Shown here: one piece after another, positions 1-9,063 of the stretch
How positions within the stretch are numbered: position 1 is the stretch's first letter
Layout of the letters: the number at the start of each line of letters is the position of its first letter
DNA from: Martelella endophytica
GTDB lineage: Bacteria; Pseudomonadota; Alphaproteobacteria; Rhizobiales; Rhizobiaceae
Direction of reading: 5' to 3'
DNA length: 64,000 bases
Assembly (NCBI RefSeq): GCF_000960975.1
Contig: NZ_CP010803.1
Span: forward strand, 3,210,273-3,274,272
Translations under genes and position numbers: made by a program
The notes under the pieces: generated by a model
Databases searched by the model: none
Told to the model about the DNA's origin: nothing
Seen by the model: the letters and a program-made list of their open reading frames with translations, nothing else

Positions 1-1768
1 GGATGTCGTTGTCGAACGTACCCCGATAACGGAAGCCGACATTGGCGCGCGTGCCGCCTTCGACGCGATCAAAGCCCGAAAACTTGTCGCGTTCGAACAG
101 GTTCGAAGCGCCGAAGACGAAGCTCTGGGCATCTTCGTTCGGCAGGCCACCGGCATATTGCTCGTCCGGCCGCACGTAAATCTGGGCGATGGGCTCGATG
201 ATGTGCGAGCTGAAGCTGTTGCTCAAAAGCCAGGGATAGCGGACCTCAAGCCCGGCGGTGACCATGCCGCGCGCTGCCGCTTCCTGATCGACGAAGCTGC
301 CGTCATAGCTGTAGCCGCTGATATTGTTCGGGTCGTCGACATTGAGCAGATAGCCGTCGGCGCGGGCCGACAGGAGTGGCGTGAACATGATGCCGCCGGG
401 GCTGGTGAAGGTTCTCTCCCAGGTCGCCTCGGTGGTCAGTCTCGTGCTGTTGCCCTTGAGGCCGAGGAAGCGGTCATTGACGCTCGTCGTCTCGATATCA
501 TTGTGTTCGCGGACGATGTTCGTCAGGTTGCTGGTCACGGAAAGCTGACCGCCGAAAACAGGTTCGGGGGCGATGTAGTCATAGTCGATGACCGGCAGCG
601 CGATTGCCTGCTGCTTTTCGGCGGCGTTTTGCGGGTCGGCGTCCTGAACGTCGAAGTAATTCAGCTTGGCGGAGAAGGCGCTGCGCTTTCCGAGCCCTTC
701 AAGATAAACCTGATTGTTGAAAGTGTCGTCGTCATGGCCGGTGATCGAGTAGGTGCGGGCGAAATTGTTGTCGCTCTGCGCCATCACGTCCCAGCCGAAG
801 ACCCAGCGCGGATTGATCTGGAATTCGGCCGTCGAAGCGATCATCCCCCGCGCTTCGGCCTTGGCGTCGCTGGTATTGCTCGAAAACTGATCGCTGCCCA
901 TCTGATCGATGCCGGCGATGCGCAGGATATGCGTGCCGTTGCGATAGCGCTTGCGGTACTCGGCCTCGAGCAGGAAACCCTGCTCGGTATAGCCCGTGGT
1001 GGTCAAAGTGACGTCTGAGCTCGGCGTAATCGGAATGTAATAGGGTACCGAAAGGCCGAAACCGAGGTTCTCATCGACGCTGGCCGTCGGGAACAGGAAG
1101 CCGCGCTTGCGCTTGACGGTGCCATCGGGAACCGTGATCGACGGCATCACCGCAATCGTGCGGCCAAGAAGCTGGAAACGCGGGGCTTCCAGGCGAACCG
1201 TGTGGGTCTCGCCATTCTGGATGACGCGCTGGGCGCGGATCTGCCAGAAGGGCGGCTTTTCCGGGTTTTCGGAGCACGGCACGCAGGCGGTATAAACGCC
1301 GTTCTCGAGTTCCATCTGCTTGCCGTCGATGCGGGTCGCGCGTTCGCCGGCGATCGCGACATTGTCGGGCGTGCGGACGCTGATCGAGTTAAGGAAGCCG
1401 TTGGCGAAATCGTCAGTGACGTCGAGCTTTTCAGCGCTCAGCCGGTTGCCGGCCGGGTCGATGATCTCGATGCCGCCATAGGCCATTAGACGTCCGGCCT
1501 TCTGATCGTATTCGACCTTGTTGGCCACCATGCGATAGCCATTATAGGCGATCTGCACGCCGCCGAGGGCATAAACCTGCTGGGTGTCGTGATTATAGAC
1601 GAGTTCGTTGGCCGTCAGCAGCATCGGGCCTTGCTGATCGGCCGGCGCCGTGAAGTCGCCGACGACGTCCTGCGCGCGTGCTAGTTCGACCGGCGCCAGA
1701 CTGGCAGCCGTCATCGCGCCGGCAAGGGCGAAAACGAGGCGGTAAGAGCGTGCCGCGCGCCGAGCCAC
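1..1768 (-). CDS. lptD: LPS-assembly protein LptD (partial, C-terminus beyond left edge)
   Basis: Outer-membrane translocon that inserts lipopolysaccharide into the outer leaflet, working with LptE. About 589 codons of an expected roughly 780 are visible; the beta-barrel end lies off the window. It starts with GTG at 1766-1768. The N-terminus is a basic stretch plus hydrophobic segment ending near LARAQD, a plausible signal peptide, followed by an OstA/LptA-like segment containing LVYNHDTQQVYALGGVQI and a following YNGYRMVANKVEYD. The GTG shares one base with the lptG stop (TAGTG), indicating translational coupling. The LptG-LptD adjacency is typical of rhizobia. Confidence 0.93.
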   Translation of the reverse strand, partial: MARRAARSYRLVFALAGAMTAASLAPVELARAQDVVGDFTAPADQQGPMLLTANELVYNHDTQQVYALGGVQIAYNGYRMVANKVEYDQKAGRLMAYGGIEIIDPAGNRLSAEKLDVTDDFANGFLNSISVRTPDNVAIAGERATRIDGKQMELENGVYTACVPCSENPEKPPFWQIRAQRVIQNGETHTVRLEAPRFQLLGRTIAVMPSITVPDGTVKRKRGFLFPTASVDENLGFGLSVPYYIPITPSSDVTLTTTGYTEQGFLLEAEYRKRYRNGTHILRIAGIDQMGSDQFSSNTSDAKAEARGMIASTAEFQINPRWVFGWDVMAQSDNNFARTYSITGHDDDTFNNQVYLEGLGKRSAFSAKLNYFDVQDADPQNAAEKQQAIALPVIDYDYIAPEPVFGGQLSVTSNLTNIVREHNDIETTSVNDRFLGLKGNSTRLTTEATWERTFTSPGGIMFTPLLSARADGYLLNVDDPNNISGYSYDGSFVDQEAAARGMVTAGLEVRYPWLLSNSFSSHIIEPIAQIYVRPDEQYAGGLPNEDAQSFVFGASNLFERDKFSGFDRVEGGTRANVGFRYRGTFDNDI

Positions 1769-2838
1769 TAACCGTCCTCCTGATGCAACAAAATGGTCAA
1801 ACCCAACGCCGCCGCTACTATCACTGGAATCCAGGCTGCCAAGAGGGGCGACAGGACACCGCTGCTACCAAACGCTTTTACAAGCACGCTCGTCACATAA
1901 AGCAGAAAGCCGGAGAGGATTCCACCCAAAATAACGATGGGAGATTGTGCGAAGCGTGAAAATTTTAGACAGACCGTGGCTGCGATCAGGGTCATGGCCA
2001 CCAGCAATAAAGGCAATGAAAGCAAATAATTGTACTGGGTTTCGAGCGCTTTTGTCGAAACGCCGAATTGACGGGCGTCAGAGATGCGGTCCTTGAGATC
2101 GTAGATGCTGACGAGGTCCGGCTGGACAAGGTGCTGCTGGACGAATTCCTCGTCCAGATTGGTCTTCACCCGGACTTCGGCGGAATGTGTGGAAAGCTCG
2201 CCCAGCCGGGTCTCGGTCACGTCGTGCAGGGTCCACCAGCCATCCGAAAGCGTGGCGGTCTTGGCGTCCTGACGCTTTTCGATTCGGCCCTGATCGTTGA
2301 AATAGATCACCACCGCGCCGATCAGTTCCGAACCGTTCTCGGCAATGCCGCGGCCACCGATGATCGTGTCCTGGCCGTCGGTGATCTGGCGCAGCCAGGG
2401 AATCGTGTCGGTATTGCCGCCAGCCATCGCCTGCAGGCCGAGCGCCTTGGTCTGGCTCCAGGAAGCAAGCGGGTTGAGTGCGAAAACGGCGGCAAGACCC
2501 AGCAGGAAGGAGCCGAAGACGAAGGGCAGCATGAACTGCCAGACGGAAATGCCGGCCGCGCGGGTCACCACCAGTTCATGACGCCGGTTAAGCGCGATCA
2601 GTGCCACCATGCCGGCGAAGAGCGCGATGAAGGGAACGGTCTGCTGCAGGATATAGGGCAGGCGCAGTGCCGTGATGATGAGCGCGTCACCGATATTCTG
2701 GCCTGCTTCCGCCGTGACGTTGCCCGCGACTTCGCTGAAGTCGATCAGGTAAATGATCGCCACAATGCCGAACAGGAACCAGCCAACCGTGACGATATAG
2801 CGTGCCAGAAAATAGCGGCCGAGGGTCGAGAAGATCAT
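1768..2838 (-). CDS. lptG: LPS export ABC transporter permease LptG
   Basis: Inner-membrane permease subunit of the LptB2FG transporter that extracts LPS from the inner membrane. I start it at the ATG at 2836-2838 (MIFSTLGRYFLARY), which gives 356 aa, the usual family length; the open frame continues upstream only inside lptF. It shows an N-terminal transmembrane pair, a periplasmic beta-jellyroll stretch (about residues 120-260) and C-terminal membrane helices. The start overlaps the lptF stop (ATGA) and the stop overlaps the lptD start, so lptF-lptG-lptD read as one coupled operon. Confidence 0.95.
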   Translation of the reverse strand: MIFSTLGRYFLARYIVTVGWFLFGIVAIIYLIDFSEVAGNVTAEAGQNIGDALIITALRLPYILQQTVPFIALFAGMVALIALNRRHELVVTRAAGISVWQFMLPFVFGSFLLGLAAVFALNPLASWSQTKALGLQAMAGGNTDTIPWLRQITDGQDTIIGGRGIAENGSELIGAVVIYFNDQGRIEKRQDAKTATLSDGWWTLHDVTETRLGELSTHSAEVRVKTNLDEEFVQQHLVQPDLVSIYDLKDRISDARQFGVSTKALETQYNYLLSLPLLLVAMTLIAATVCLKFSRFAQSPIVILGGILSGFLLYVTSVLVKAFGSSGVLSPLLAAWIPVIVAAALGLTILLHQEDG

Positions 2839-4001
2839 GCCGCGCCTCCGTTGCCCGACGGGCTGCGCCGGAAGAGGGCGAGGAGCCTGGAGCCGAGACG
2901 ACCGATCGGGCCTGAAGCCGTTCGTGCCCGCCTCGGTTTGAGCAGCAGCCACAATCCGCCGAAGAGTGTCAGGAACGTGAACCCGTAAGCGACGTAAACG
3001 AAGATCGGATCGACCTCGGACTGGTTGATGCTGAAATGGCCGAAGAGACGCAATGCCAGCGTCAGGGTGAAGGCGCTTGCCATCGGAGGAATGCGCCGTT
3101 CGCGATGCGATCGCGCATCACCGACGATGACGAGGGTGAATACGGCGTAGATGAAGGGGAGCGTCCATTCATTCAGGCGGCGTGTCAGTTCGGCTCGGTA
3201 AGCTGCTGGATTTTTTAGGTAATCAGGGTCATCTTTAGGTGGGTTGAGCAGGAAGGCGAGGCTGCGGTCGCTGGCTCTCCGGCTGGTCTGGCCCTTGTCT
3301 GCTGTCAGCTCCGAGAGGTCGAAGCTGTAGGAATCGAACTGAACGATCGAGACCTCGCCCTCGGCATTTTCGCGCTGAACCTGGCCGTCCTTCATGATCA
3401 ACTGGCTGCCGCTCTGATCGACGGCGCCCTCGGTCGCATAATAGATGTACGAGTTGTCCGGCTCGCGGTAATCGGCGACGAACAGGCCCTTCAGAACGCG
3501 GCCGGAAAGCCGCTCAGATATCTGGATGTAGAGGCCGTCCTCGATCTCGCGGAAGGTCTTCTCCTCGATCACCGTCGATAGCAGGTCGGCATAGACCGAG
3601 GCGATCAGCGAGCGTGCCTCGGCGCGGGATTTCGGTTCGATATAGTTCTCGAGCACGAAGGAAAAGGCGCAGAGCACGATGGCGAAGAGCAAGATAGGCC
3701 GATAGATCACGGATCGGCGGGCGCCGGCGGCATCGATCACCGCGAGCTCCGAATCATTGTTCATCGACGTCAGTGTCTGTGACGCACCGAGCACGATGCC
3801 GAAGGGCAGCACCGTTGGAATGACCGTCGGTAGAATCAGCGTCGCGAGCTTCAGGAACGACATGATCGACTGGCCGCTGTCTGTGACGAGGTCGACCCGG
3901 CCAAGCACCTGCGTCAGCCACAGGATCGCCAGCACCGGCAACAGTGTCGCCAGGAACATCCGCACGGTGCGGTTCAGTATGTAGCGTTCCAGTATCGTCA
4001 T
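2835..4001 (-). CDS. lptF: LPS export ABC transporter permease LptF
   Basis: Partner permease of LptG in LPS extraction. The 388 aa product starts at the ATG at 3999-4001 (MTILERYILNRTVRMF), preceded by GGAAGA about eight bases upstream. A GTG five codons earlier is possible but would place that SD inside the gene. N-terminal and C-terminal membrane segments flank a periplasmic domain, as in the YjgP/YjgQ family. It lies 51 bp downstream of the PAP2 gene on the same strand, so the phosphatase may be the first gene of the transcript. Confidence 0.95.
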   Translation of the reverse strand: MTILERYILNRTVRMFLATLLPVLAILWLTQVLGRVDLVTDSGQSIMSFLKLATLILPTVIPTVLPFGIVLGASQTLTSMNNDSELAVIDAAGARRSVIYRPILLFAIVLCAFSFVLENYIEPKSRAEARSLIASVYADLLSTVIEEKTFREIEDGLYIQISERLSGRVLKGLFVADYREPDNSYIYYATEGAVDQSGSQLIMKDGQVQRENAEGEVSIVQFDSYSFDLSELTADKGQTSRRASDRSLAFLLNPPKDDPDYLKNPAAYRAELTRRLNEWTLPFIYAVFTLVIVGDARSHRERRIPPMASAFTLTLALRLFGHFSINQSEVDPIFVYVAYGFTFLTLFGGLWLLLKPRRARTASGPIGRLGSRLLALFRRSPSGNGGAA

Positions 4002-4052
4002 GGTTCGGTCTTCCACGGGGCCGCGCGCCAGCTGGCTAGCGGTGAATCGCGG

Positions 4053-4856
4053 TCAAATCAGGGTCCTTTGTTGCCGAGAATGCGTTGGATGAGCATGCCC
4101 CCGTGTGAAAGCATACAACGTGCCGACAAAGATGACGACAGATGAGAGCCACGCGAGGATGACATCGGACAGATAGTGGCCTCCATAGGCGAGCCGCATC
4201 ACCGGCGAAATGAGCGAAATCGCGATCAGTACCGGCATCAGAAGCGTTGTATAGCGCGGCGGCAGCAGGAAGAGGGCGTAGCAGAACAGCCAGCCGGCGC
4301 CCGCGGCCTCTCCGGAAATGAAGGAACAGTTGGATACGCAGGCACCGGAAAAGTCGCCGACGGGCCTGAAGTCGAGCAACCCGCCGAACACGTCTGTATT
4401 TCGCGGCCGGGGACGGTCGGAAACCTCCTTCAGAAACACGTTGACGAGCAGCACGGGCCCGAGCAACAGCGAAACGATGCCAGCCTTCAGCCGCGCCGAG
4501 AGGGCAGCGTCATAGGTCTTGCCGTGCTCAGACCAGACGAGAATCAGGCGGTAGATCAAAGAAACGCCCAGAACGACCGGCAGCCAGAAGAAGAAGTCGC
4601 GCAGCGGCCCGAGCGAAACATTGAACGCGATTGGAAAATGTCCGCACACCTTGCCGGCCGGCGCGTCGACGTTGCATCCGGTGGTGATGAAGAAAGCGCG
4701 CGAGGCGGCAATATCGAGGCCGGGAAACAGATAGAAGATGGCGAGAATCACCCACCAAAGCGCAAACAGAAGCAGAAACGCCGCCTTGAGCGGCGGCATC
4801 GTCCGGAATCGGGTGCCGATTCTGGGAAGCCGTGGATGCGGTTTCGGGCTTGGCAA
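4053..4856 (-). CDS. PAP2-family membrane phosphatase, candidate lipid A phosphatase
   Basis: Integral-membrane acid phosphatase of the PAP2 superfamily. Visible motifs are K-X6-RP at residues 143-151 (KEVSDRPRP), SGE at 181-183 where the canonical motif has SGH, and R-X5-H-X3-D at 221-231. About six hydrophobic segments are present. The stretch before the first motif contains two cysteines near 61 and 71. The gene precedes lptF-lptG-lptD by 51 bp, which suggests action on lipid A or an undecaprenyl or phospholipid phosphate on the periplasmic side, in the manner of LpxE/LpxF; the substrate is inferred. The start used is TTG (GGAA nine bases upstream); the ATG at 4797-4799 is an alternative. 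Confidence 0.75.
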   Translation of the reverse strand: MPSPKPHPRLPRIGTRFRTMPPLKAAFLLLFALWWVILAIFYLFPGLDIAASRAFFITTGCNVDAPAGKVCGHFPIAFNVSLGPLRDFFFWLPVVLGVSLIYRLILVWSEHGKTYDAALSARLKAGIVSLLLGPVLLVNVFLKEVSDRPRPRNTDVFGGLLDFRPVGDFSGACVSNCSFISGEAAGAGWLFCYALFLLPPRYTTLLMPVLIAISLISPVMRLAYGGHYLSDVILAWLSSVVIFVGTLYAFTRGHAHPTHSRQQRTLI

Positions 4857-5033
4857 TATGGCGTTTCCGGCTTCAGATACTTCCCGATGCAGGCCTTCAC
4901 ACCGGTTTCAGTTTTGTCGTTTTAAGTGATATGGGGATAGGGTCAACCGTTCTTGCGGAGTTGCGTTAACAAGCCGTAGCCATCCGCGTCTGCCATCGCG
5001 GCGATTTATCCTTTCAGACTTCGGAGCAGTCAC
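4857..5033. promoter_or_regulatory. Divergent intergenic region between PAP2 gene and pepA
   Basis: This 177 bp gap separates the minus-strand PAP2/lpt cluster from plus-strand pepA, so it must carry promoters for both directions. I do not see a convincing sigma-70 pair. GGAGCAGTCAC just before 5034 includes a GGAG that serves as the pepA ribosome binding site. Confidence 0.4.
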
Positions 5034-6524
5034 ATGAAATTCTCGATTTCCTTTACCGGTCAGGTTGAGCCGACGGGCAAGACGGCCATTGCGCTGACGC
5101 TGTTGGATGGCGTTCCGGCGGGCCTCGATGCGCTCGGCGAAGTCCGCGACACACTGTCACGGGCGGGCGAGACGGCCGGTTTCAAGGGCAAGCTGCTTTC
5201 GACGCTCGATGTGATTGCACCTTCCGCCAGCAGCGCCGACCGTATCCATCTCATCGGGCTCGGCGAAAGCAACAGCCTGAATGCGCACGTCTGGCTTCGT
5301 GCCGGCGGCCGGGCCGCGGCGCTTGTCGGCCGCGCCAGGAAGATTGCCGTCTACCTCGATGCGCCGGGCAGCACGCCCGATGGCGACAATGCTGCCGATT
5401 TCGCGCTCGGCATGATTCTCGGCGGTTACAGCTTCGACCGTTTCAAGACGAAGGGGCGCGAGGATGATGGGGAGGAGAGCGAGGTCGCCGTCGAGATCGC
5501 CACCAAAGACCCCAAAGCGGCCGAAACGGCTTTTGCTGCGCGCAAGGCCATCGCCGATGGCGTCGTGCTGGCCCGCGATCTCGTCAACCTTCCGGCAAAC
5601 CTCCTCGGTCCGCAGGAATTCGCCGAGAAGGCGCTCGAACTTCAAGGTCTCGGCGCCAAGGTCGAGCTGCTCGACCGGGAGAAGATGGAAAAACTCGGCA
5701 TGGGTGCGCTGCTTGGCGTCGCGCAGGGCTCTGTCCGCCCGCCCTATCTCGCCGTCATCGAATGGAACGGCAGCGAGAGCAAGGAGCCGCCGATCGCCTT
5801 CGTGGGCAAGGGCGTTTGCTTCGACACGGGCGGGATCTCGATCAAGCCCGCGGCCTCGATGGAAGACATGAAGGGTGACATGGGTGGTGCCGCTGCTGTC
5901 ATCGGGCTGATGCATGCGCTCGCCGCCCGCAAGGCGAAGGTGAATGCCGTCGGCATTCTCGGTCTCGTCGAGAACATGCCGGACGGAAATGCCCAGCGTC
6001 CCGGCGACATCGTCACGTCGATGTCCGGACAGACGATCGAGGTCATCAACACCGATGCCGAGGGTCGGCTCGTGCTGGCCGATGCGCTCTGGTATTGCAA
6101 GGAGACCTTCAAGCCGCGCTTCATGGTCAATCTCGCCACGCTCACCGGCGCCGTGATGGTCGCGCTTGGCGCCTATCACGCCGGTCTCTTCAGCAATGAT
6201 GACGAGCTTGCGGCCGAACTCAGCGATGCCGGCGAGACGACCGCGGAAAAGGTCTGGCGCCTGCCGCTTTCGGAGGACTACGACAAGATGGTCGACAGCC
6301 GCTTTGCCGACATGCGCAACACTGGCGGCTCGCGCTTTGCCGGCTCGATCACGGCGGCGCAGTTCCTGAAGCGCTTCGTTGGCGACACACCCTGGGCTCA
6401 CCTCGATATCGCCGGCACGGCCATGGGTGCGCCGAAGACCGAGCTTTCGCGCGGCTGGGCCTCCGGCTTCGGTGTCAGGCTCCTGAACGAGCTCGTGCGC
6501 GCGCATTATGAGGACCGGGACTGA
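5034..6524 (+). CDS. pepA: Leucyl aminopeptidase (M17)
   Basis: Cytosolic hexameric zinc/manganese aminopeptidase that releases N-terminal residues from peptides; some homologues also bind DNA in site-specific recombination. At 496 aa it is full length. The M17 signature [14 protein letters not shown] starts at residue 339, and the metal-binding [14 protein letters not shown] stretch lies near residue 260. Start ATG follows a GGAG. It is followed within 6 bp by holC in the same direction; this pair commonly sits together in proteobacteria. Confidence 0.96.
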   Translation: MKFSISFTGQVEPTGKTAIALTLLDGVPAGLDALGEVRDTLSRAGETAGFKGKLLSTLDVIAPSASSADRIHLIGLGESNSLNAHVWLRAGGRAAALVGRARKIAVYLDAPGSTPDGDNAADFALGMILGGYSFDRFKTKGREDDGEESEVAVEIATKDPKAAETAFAARKAIADGVVLARDLVNLPANLLGPQEFAEKALELQGLGAKVELLDREKMEKLGMGALLGVAQGSVRPPYLAVIEWNGSESKEPPIAFVGKGVCFDTGGISIKPAASMEDMKGDMGGAAAVIGLMHALAARKAKVNAVGILGLVENMPDGNAQRPGDIVTSMSGQTIEVINTDAEGRLVLADALWYCKETFKPRFMVNLATLTGAVMVALGAYHAGLFSNDDELAAELSDAGETTAEKVWRLPLSEDYDKMVDSRFADMRNTGGSRFAGSITAAQFLKRFVGDTPWAHLDIAGTAMGAPKTELSRGWASGFGVRLLNELVRAHYEDRD

Positions 6525-6530
6525 GTGGGG

Positions 6531-6980
6531 ATGACAGAAGTTCTCTTCTATCACCTGACGGAATCACTGCGGGAGGCGGCGCTGCCGCCTCTCGTCGAGA
6601 AAAGCCTGGAGCGTGGCTGGCGGGTTGCCATCCAGACTGCAAGCGAGGCCGAGCGCGACCGGCTGGACGAACTGCTCTGGACGTTCCGGGCCGACAGTTT
6701 CGTGCCCCACGGTCTCGACAGCGAAGACGGTGCTGAGCGCCAACCAGTGCTGCTGACGGCAACGGAGGCAAGCCCGAACGGGGCCGATATCCGCTTCTTC
6801 GTCGAAGGGGCCGAGGTCAGCAATGTCTCGGATTACAAGCGCGTGGTGGTCATGTTCGATGGCCATGATGTCGACGAACTGACCAGAGCGCGAGGCCAGT
6901 GGAAGGCATTGCGCGGCGGTGATCATCAGCTCACCTATTGGCAGCAGGGCAGCGACGGGCGCTGGCAGAAAAAGGCGTAA
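6531..6980 (+). CDS. holC: DNA polymerase III chi subunit
   Basis: Chi subunit of the replicative polymerase clamp-loader complex, linking psi and single-strand-binding protein. The 149 aa product opens with MTEVLFYHL and contains RGWRVAIQT and the late YKRVVVMFDG segment, all typical of alphaproteobacterial HolC. The ATG at 6531 is preferred; a GTG directly after the pepA stop at 6525 would add two residues. It is probably cotranscribed with pepA. Confidence 0.92.
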   Translation: MTEVLFYHLTESLREAALPPLVEKSLERGWRVAIQTASEAERDRLDELLWTFRADSFVPHGLDSEDGAERQPVLLTATEASPNGADIRFFVEGAEVSNVSDYKRVVVMFDGHDVDELTRARGQWKALRGGDHQLTYWQQGSDGRWQKKA

Positions 6981-7038
6981 GGCCTCCCGGCTGCTGGCAA
7001 ATCCAAAGCTTCTGAGATTGTCACTCCCCGCCACAGGG

Positions 7039-7148
7039 GGATGCTCGTCCTCGATCCGAGCATCCAGGCGGATCAACCGATGGATTTCCCTGAGTTTTAT
7101 TGCGGGCGCTGGCCGTGCTGCCTGGATCCTCGTGTCAAGCACGAGGAT
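7039..7148. repeat. Two REP-like palindromes in the holC downstream region
   Basis: Two clean inverted repeats lie in a 259 bp gap without a gene. The first pairs GGATGCTCG (7039-7047) with CGAGCATCC (7057-7065) around a 9-base loop. The second pairs ATCCTCGTG (7126-7134) with CACGAGGAT (7140-7148) around TCAAG. The second resembles the short palindrome family scattered through rhizobial intergenic regions (from memory). On RNA they would fold into stable hairpins at the 3' end of the convergent pepA-holC and XRE transcripts. Confidence 0.65.
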
Positions 7149-7239
7149 GACTCCGAGTTTAGGAAGGGGGTGTCAGCAGATTAAAGGCGAAAAACGACTT
7201 TTGTTTCAATCGTTTCTTAGCTTATTTTAAGGAACGCTA

Positions 7240-7530
7240 TCAGCCGTCGTTGGCCGAGTTCAGGTCCTCCGGGCGGATGCCGTCGCAGGGATCGATCGAG
7301 TGTTTCAGCCGCACACCCGGGCCGCCGCCGCTTTCGCCGTCCTCAATGAAGGCGACGCCTTCCTTTTCGAACCAGGCTTCGAGCGCCTCGATCACCTGGA
7401 AATCGCGTTCGGCCGCATCGGTTTCTGCAGCCTGCAGTGCTGCGATATCAAGGCCGGCGAGGGCCGCCAGATGATCGTCTGTGAAGCCGAGGAGAGCGCG
7501 GGCGGCGCGAATCTGGCGGGCTGAAATCAT
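7240..7530 (-). CDS. Small XRE-like helix-turn-helix protein
   Basis: A 96 aa protein. Residues 1-40 (MISARQIRAARALLGFTDDH onward) look like the first helices of an XRE/Cro-type helix-turn-helix. A second half contains EGVAFIEDGESGGGPGVRL, a tail common in small rhizobial XRE-type proteins. The start has AGGAGG ten bases upstream. It presumably binds DNA, but its targets are unknown and the fold is short for an autonomous repressor. It lies on the opposite strand to holC and ahead of a DUF2842 gene. Confidence 0.7.
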   Translation of the reverse strand: MISARQIRAARALLGFTDDHLAALAGLDIAALQAAETDAAERDFQVIEALEAWFEKEGVAFIEDGESGGGPGVRLKHSIDPCDGIRPEDLNSANDG

Positions 7531-7626
7531 GGTTGCTGGGCCTCCTGGCGTTGATGGGCAATCATATCACGTTCAATGTGCGAAATCTGCGGCAGGTTCC
7601 CTGCCGTTCACCGAAATCTGCTGTTC

Positions 7627-7842
7627 TCAGCGCCGATTGACCGGCGGTCCGGCCATCCATTTGATGATGAACATGGCGGGAACGATCCACAGCACGCCGG
7701 TGAAGGTGAAATAGAGCAGCGCAGCCCACCAAGGCCGGTTGTCGAGGATGAGGGTTGCGAGGATGGTGGCCGTCAGTGCATAGACGATGACCAGGCTGAC
7801 GATGGCTATCGTCCCGATAAATTTGCGCAATCTGACTGGCAC
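7627..7842 (-). CDS. DUF2842 small membrane protein
   Basis: A 71 aa protein with two predicted membrane helices (about residues 9-31 and 38-62) and a basic C-terminus (GPPVNRR). Size, spacing and the internal NRPWWAALLYF motif fit the DUF2842 family of Rhizobiales. It starts with GTG, with a G-rich SD about 11 bases upstream. It is divergent from ctaA with 126 bp between the starts; no function is known to me. Confidence 0.75.
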   Translation of the reverse strand: MPVRLRKFIGTIAIVSLVIVYALTATILATLILDNRPWWAALLYFTFTGVLWIVPAMFIIKWMAGPPVNRR

Positions 7843-7902
7843 TGCGACAATTCCCCCCTTATGAAGAAGTCCAGATTATGCGGTAGCATGCCGCGTGTGA
7901 AG

Positions 7903-7918
7903 CCCGCCGGCCGGCGGG
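7903..7918. repeat. Perfect 16-bp GC palindrome upstream of ctaA
   Basis: CCCGCCGGCCGGCGGG is a perfect dyad in the divergent DUF2842/ctaA intergenic region, about 50 bp before the ctaA start. It could be an operator or a leader hairpin. There is no T-run, so it is not a standard terminator. Composition alone could produce it in GC-rich DNA. Confidence 0.35.
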
Positions 7919-7968
7919 TCCCCGGAATTCGGCGCGGCGGATCGGCCGGGATGGATGGAGTGTGACGT

Positions 7969-9060
7969 ATGGCTTTCGGTAGATCCCCTGCATGGACGGA
8001 GAAGGAGCAGCGCTTGAATGCCGCTCTCGTTCGCAACTGGCTCTATTTCGTGGTGCTGGTGCTGTTCTGTCTTGTGCTGGTGGGCGGCGCAACGCGGCTG
8101 ACCCATTCCGGCCTGTCGATCACCCAGTGGAAGCCGCTGCACGGCGTTATCCCGCCGCTCAATCTTGCCCAGTGGCAGGAGGAGTTCGAACTCTACAAGC
8201 GCATCCCTGAATATCAGTTGCTGAACAAGGGGATGACGCTCTCCGAATTCCAGGGGCTGTTCTGGTGGGAGTGGGCGCACCGGCTTCTGGCGCGCACCGT
8301 CGGGCTGATCTTCGCCGTGCCGCTTTGCTATTTCTGGCTCTCCGGCCGGCTTTCCAAGGGCCTTGGCTGGCCGCTACTGGGCGTGCTGGCGCTTGGCGGC
8401 CTGCAGGGGTTCATCGGCTGGTGGATGGTATCCTCGGGCCTTTCCGACCGCACAGACGTCAGCCAGTACCGGCTCGCCGTCCATCTCATCATGGCCTGTC
8501 TGATCATCGCCTCATCGGTCTATATCGGCCGGGGCCTGAAGCCGCGACGACATGAGGATGCGCCGACGGCGGTCTCGCATGCGCTGGCGGTGTTGCTTAT
8601 CCTGGCTGCCTTCGTGCAGATCTATCTCGGTGCGCTCGTCGCCGGGCTCGATGCCGGCCTCTCTTACAACACCTGGCCGCTGATGGACGGCGCTCTGGTG
8701 CCGAATGACCTGTTGCTGCAGCAACCGGCATGGCTCAATTTCTTCGAGAATCCCAAGACCGTGCAGTTTGCCCATCGCTGCGGTGGCTATGTGCTGCTGT
8801 TGATCGCGCTGGCGCACTATCTCGTCGAGTGGCGGGGTGCGGTGTCTCGTGGGCTGGACCTGGAGCTGTCGCAGCACGCCCGTGGCGCGCTGCTGATCCT
8901 GATCGCGATTCTGCTGCAGGCGGTGCTCGGCATCATCACGCTGGTCACGCAGATGCCGCTCGGCCTGGCGCTTGCACACCAGGCCGGTGCGATCATCGTT
9001 CTTATCCTCGTCACCGGCCATTTGCGCGGCTATCGCCCGCCTATGATCGAGGTCGACTAA
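7969..9060 (+). CDS. ctaA: Heme A synthase (CtaA/COX15)
   Basis: Inner-membrane enzyme that oxidises the C8 methyl of heme O to a formyl group, giving heme A for aa3-type cytochrome oxidase. The 363 aa product has about eight membrane segments and the expected histidines in EWAHRLLAR, AVHLIMA, FAHRCGGY and LAHQAGA, which bind heme. Start ATG follows GGAG by eight bases. It stands alone here; ctaB and the cox genes are not in the window. Confidence 0.96.
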   Translation: MAFGRSPAWTEKEQRLNAALVRNWLYFVVLVLFCLVLVGGATRLTHSGLSITQWKPLHGVIPPLNLAQWQEEFELYKRIPEYQLLNKGMTLSEFQGLFWWEWAHRLLARTVGLIFAVPLCYFWLSGRLSKGLGWPLLGVLALGGLQGFIGWWMVSSGLSDRTDVSQYRLAVHLIMACLIIASSVYIGRGLKPRRHEDAPTAVSHALAVLLILAAFVQIYLGALVAGLDAGLSYNTWPLMDGALVPNDLLLQQPAWLNFFENPKTVQFAHRCGGYVLLLIALAHYLVEWRGAVSRGLDLELSQHARGALLILIAILLQAVLGIITLVTQMPLGLALAHQAGAIIVLILVTGHLRGYRPPMIEVD

Positions 9061-9063
9061 GCC

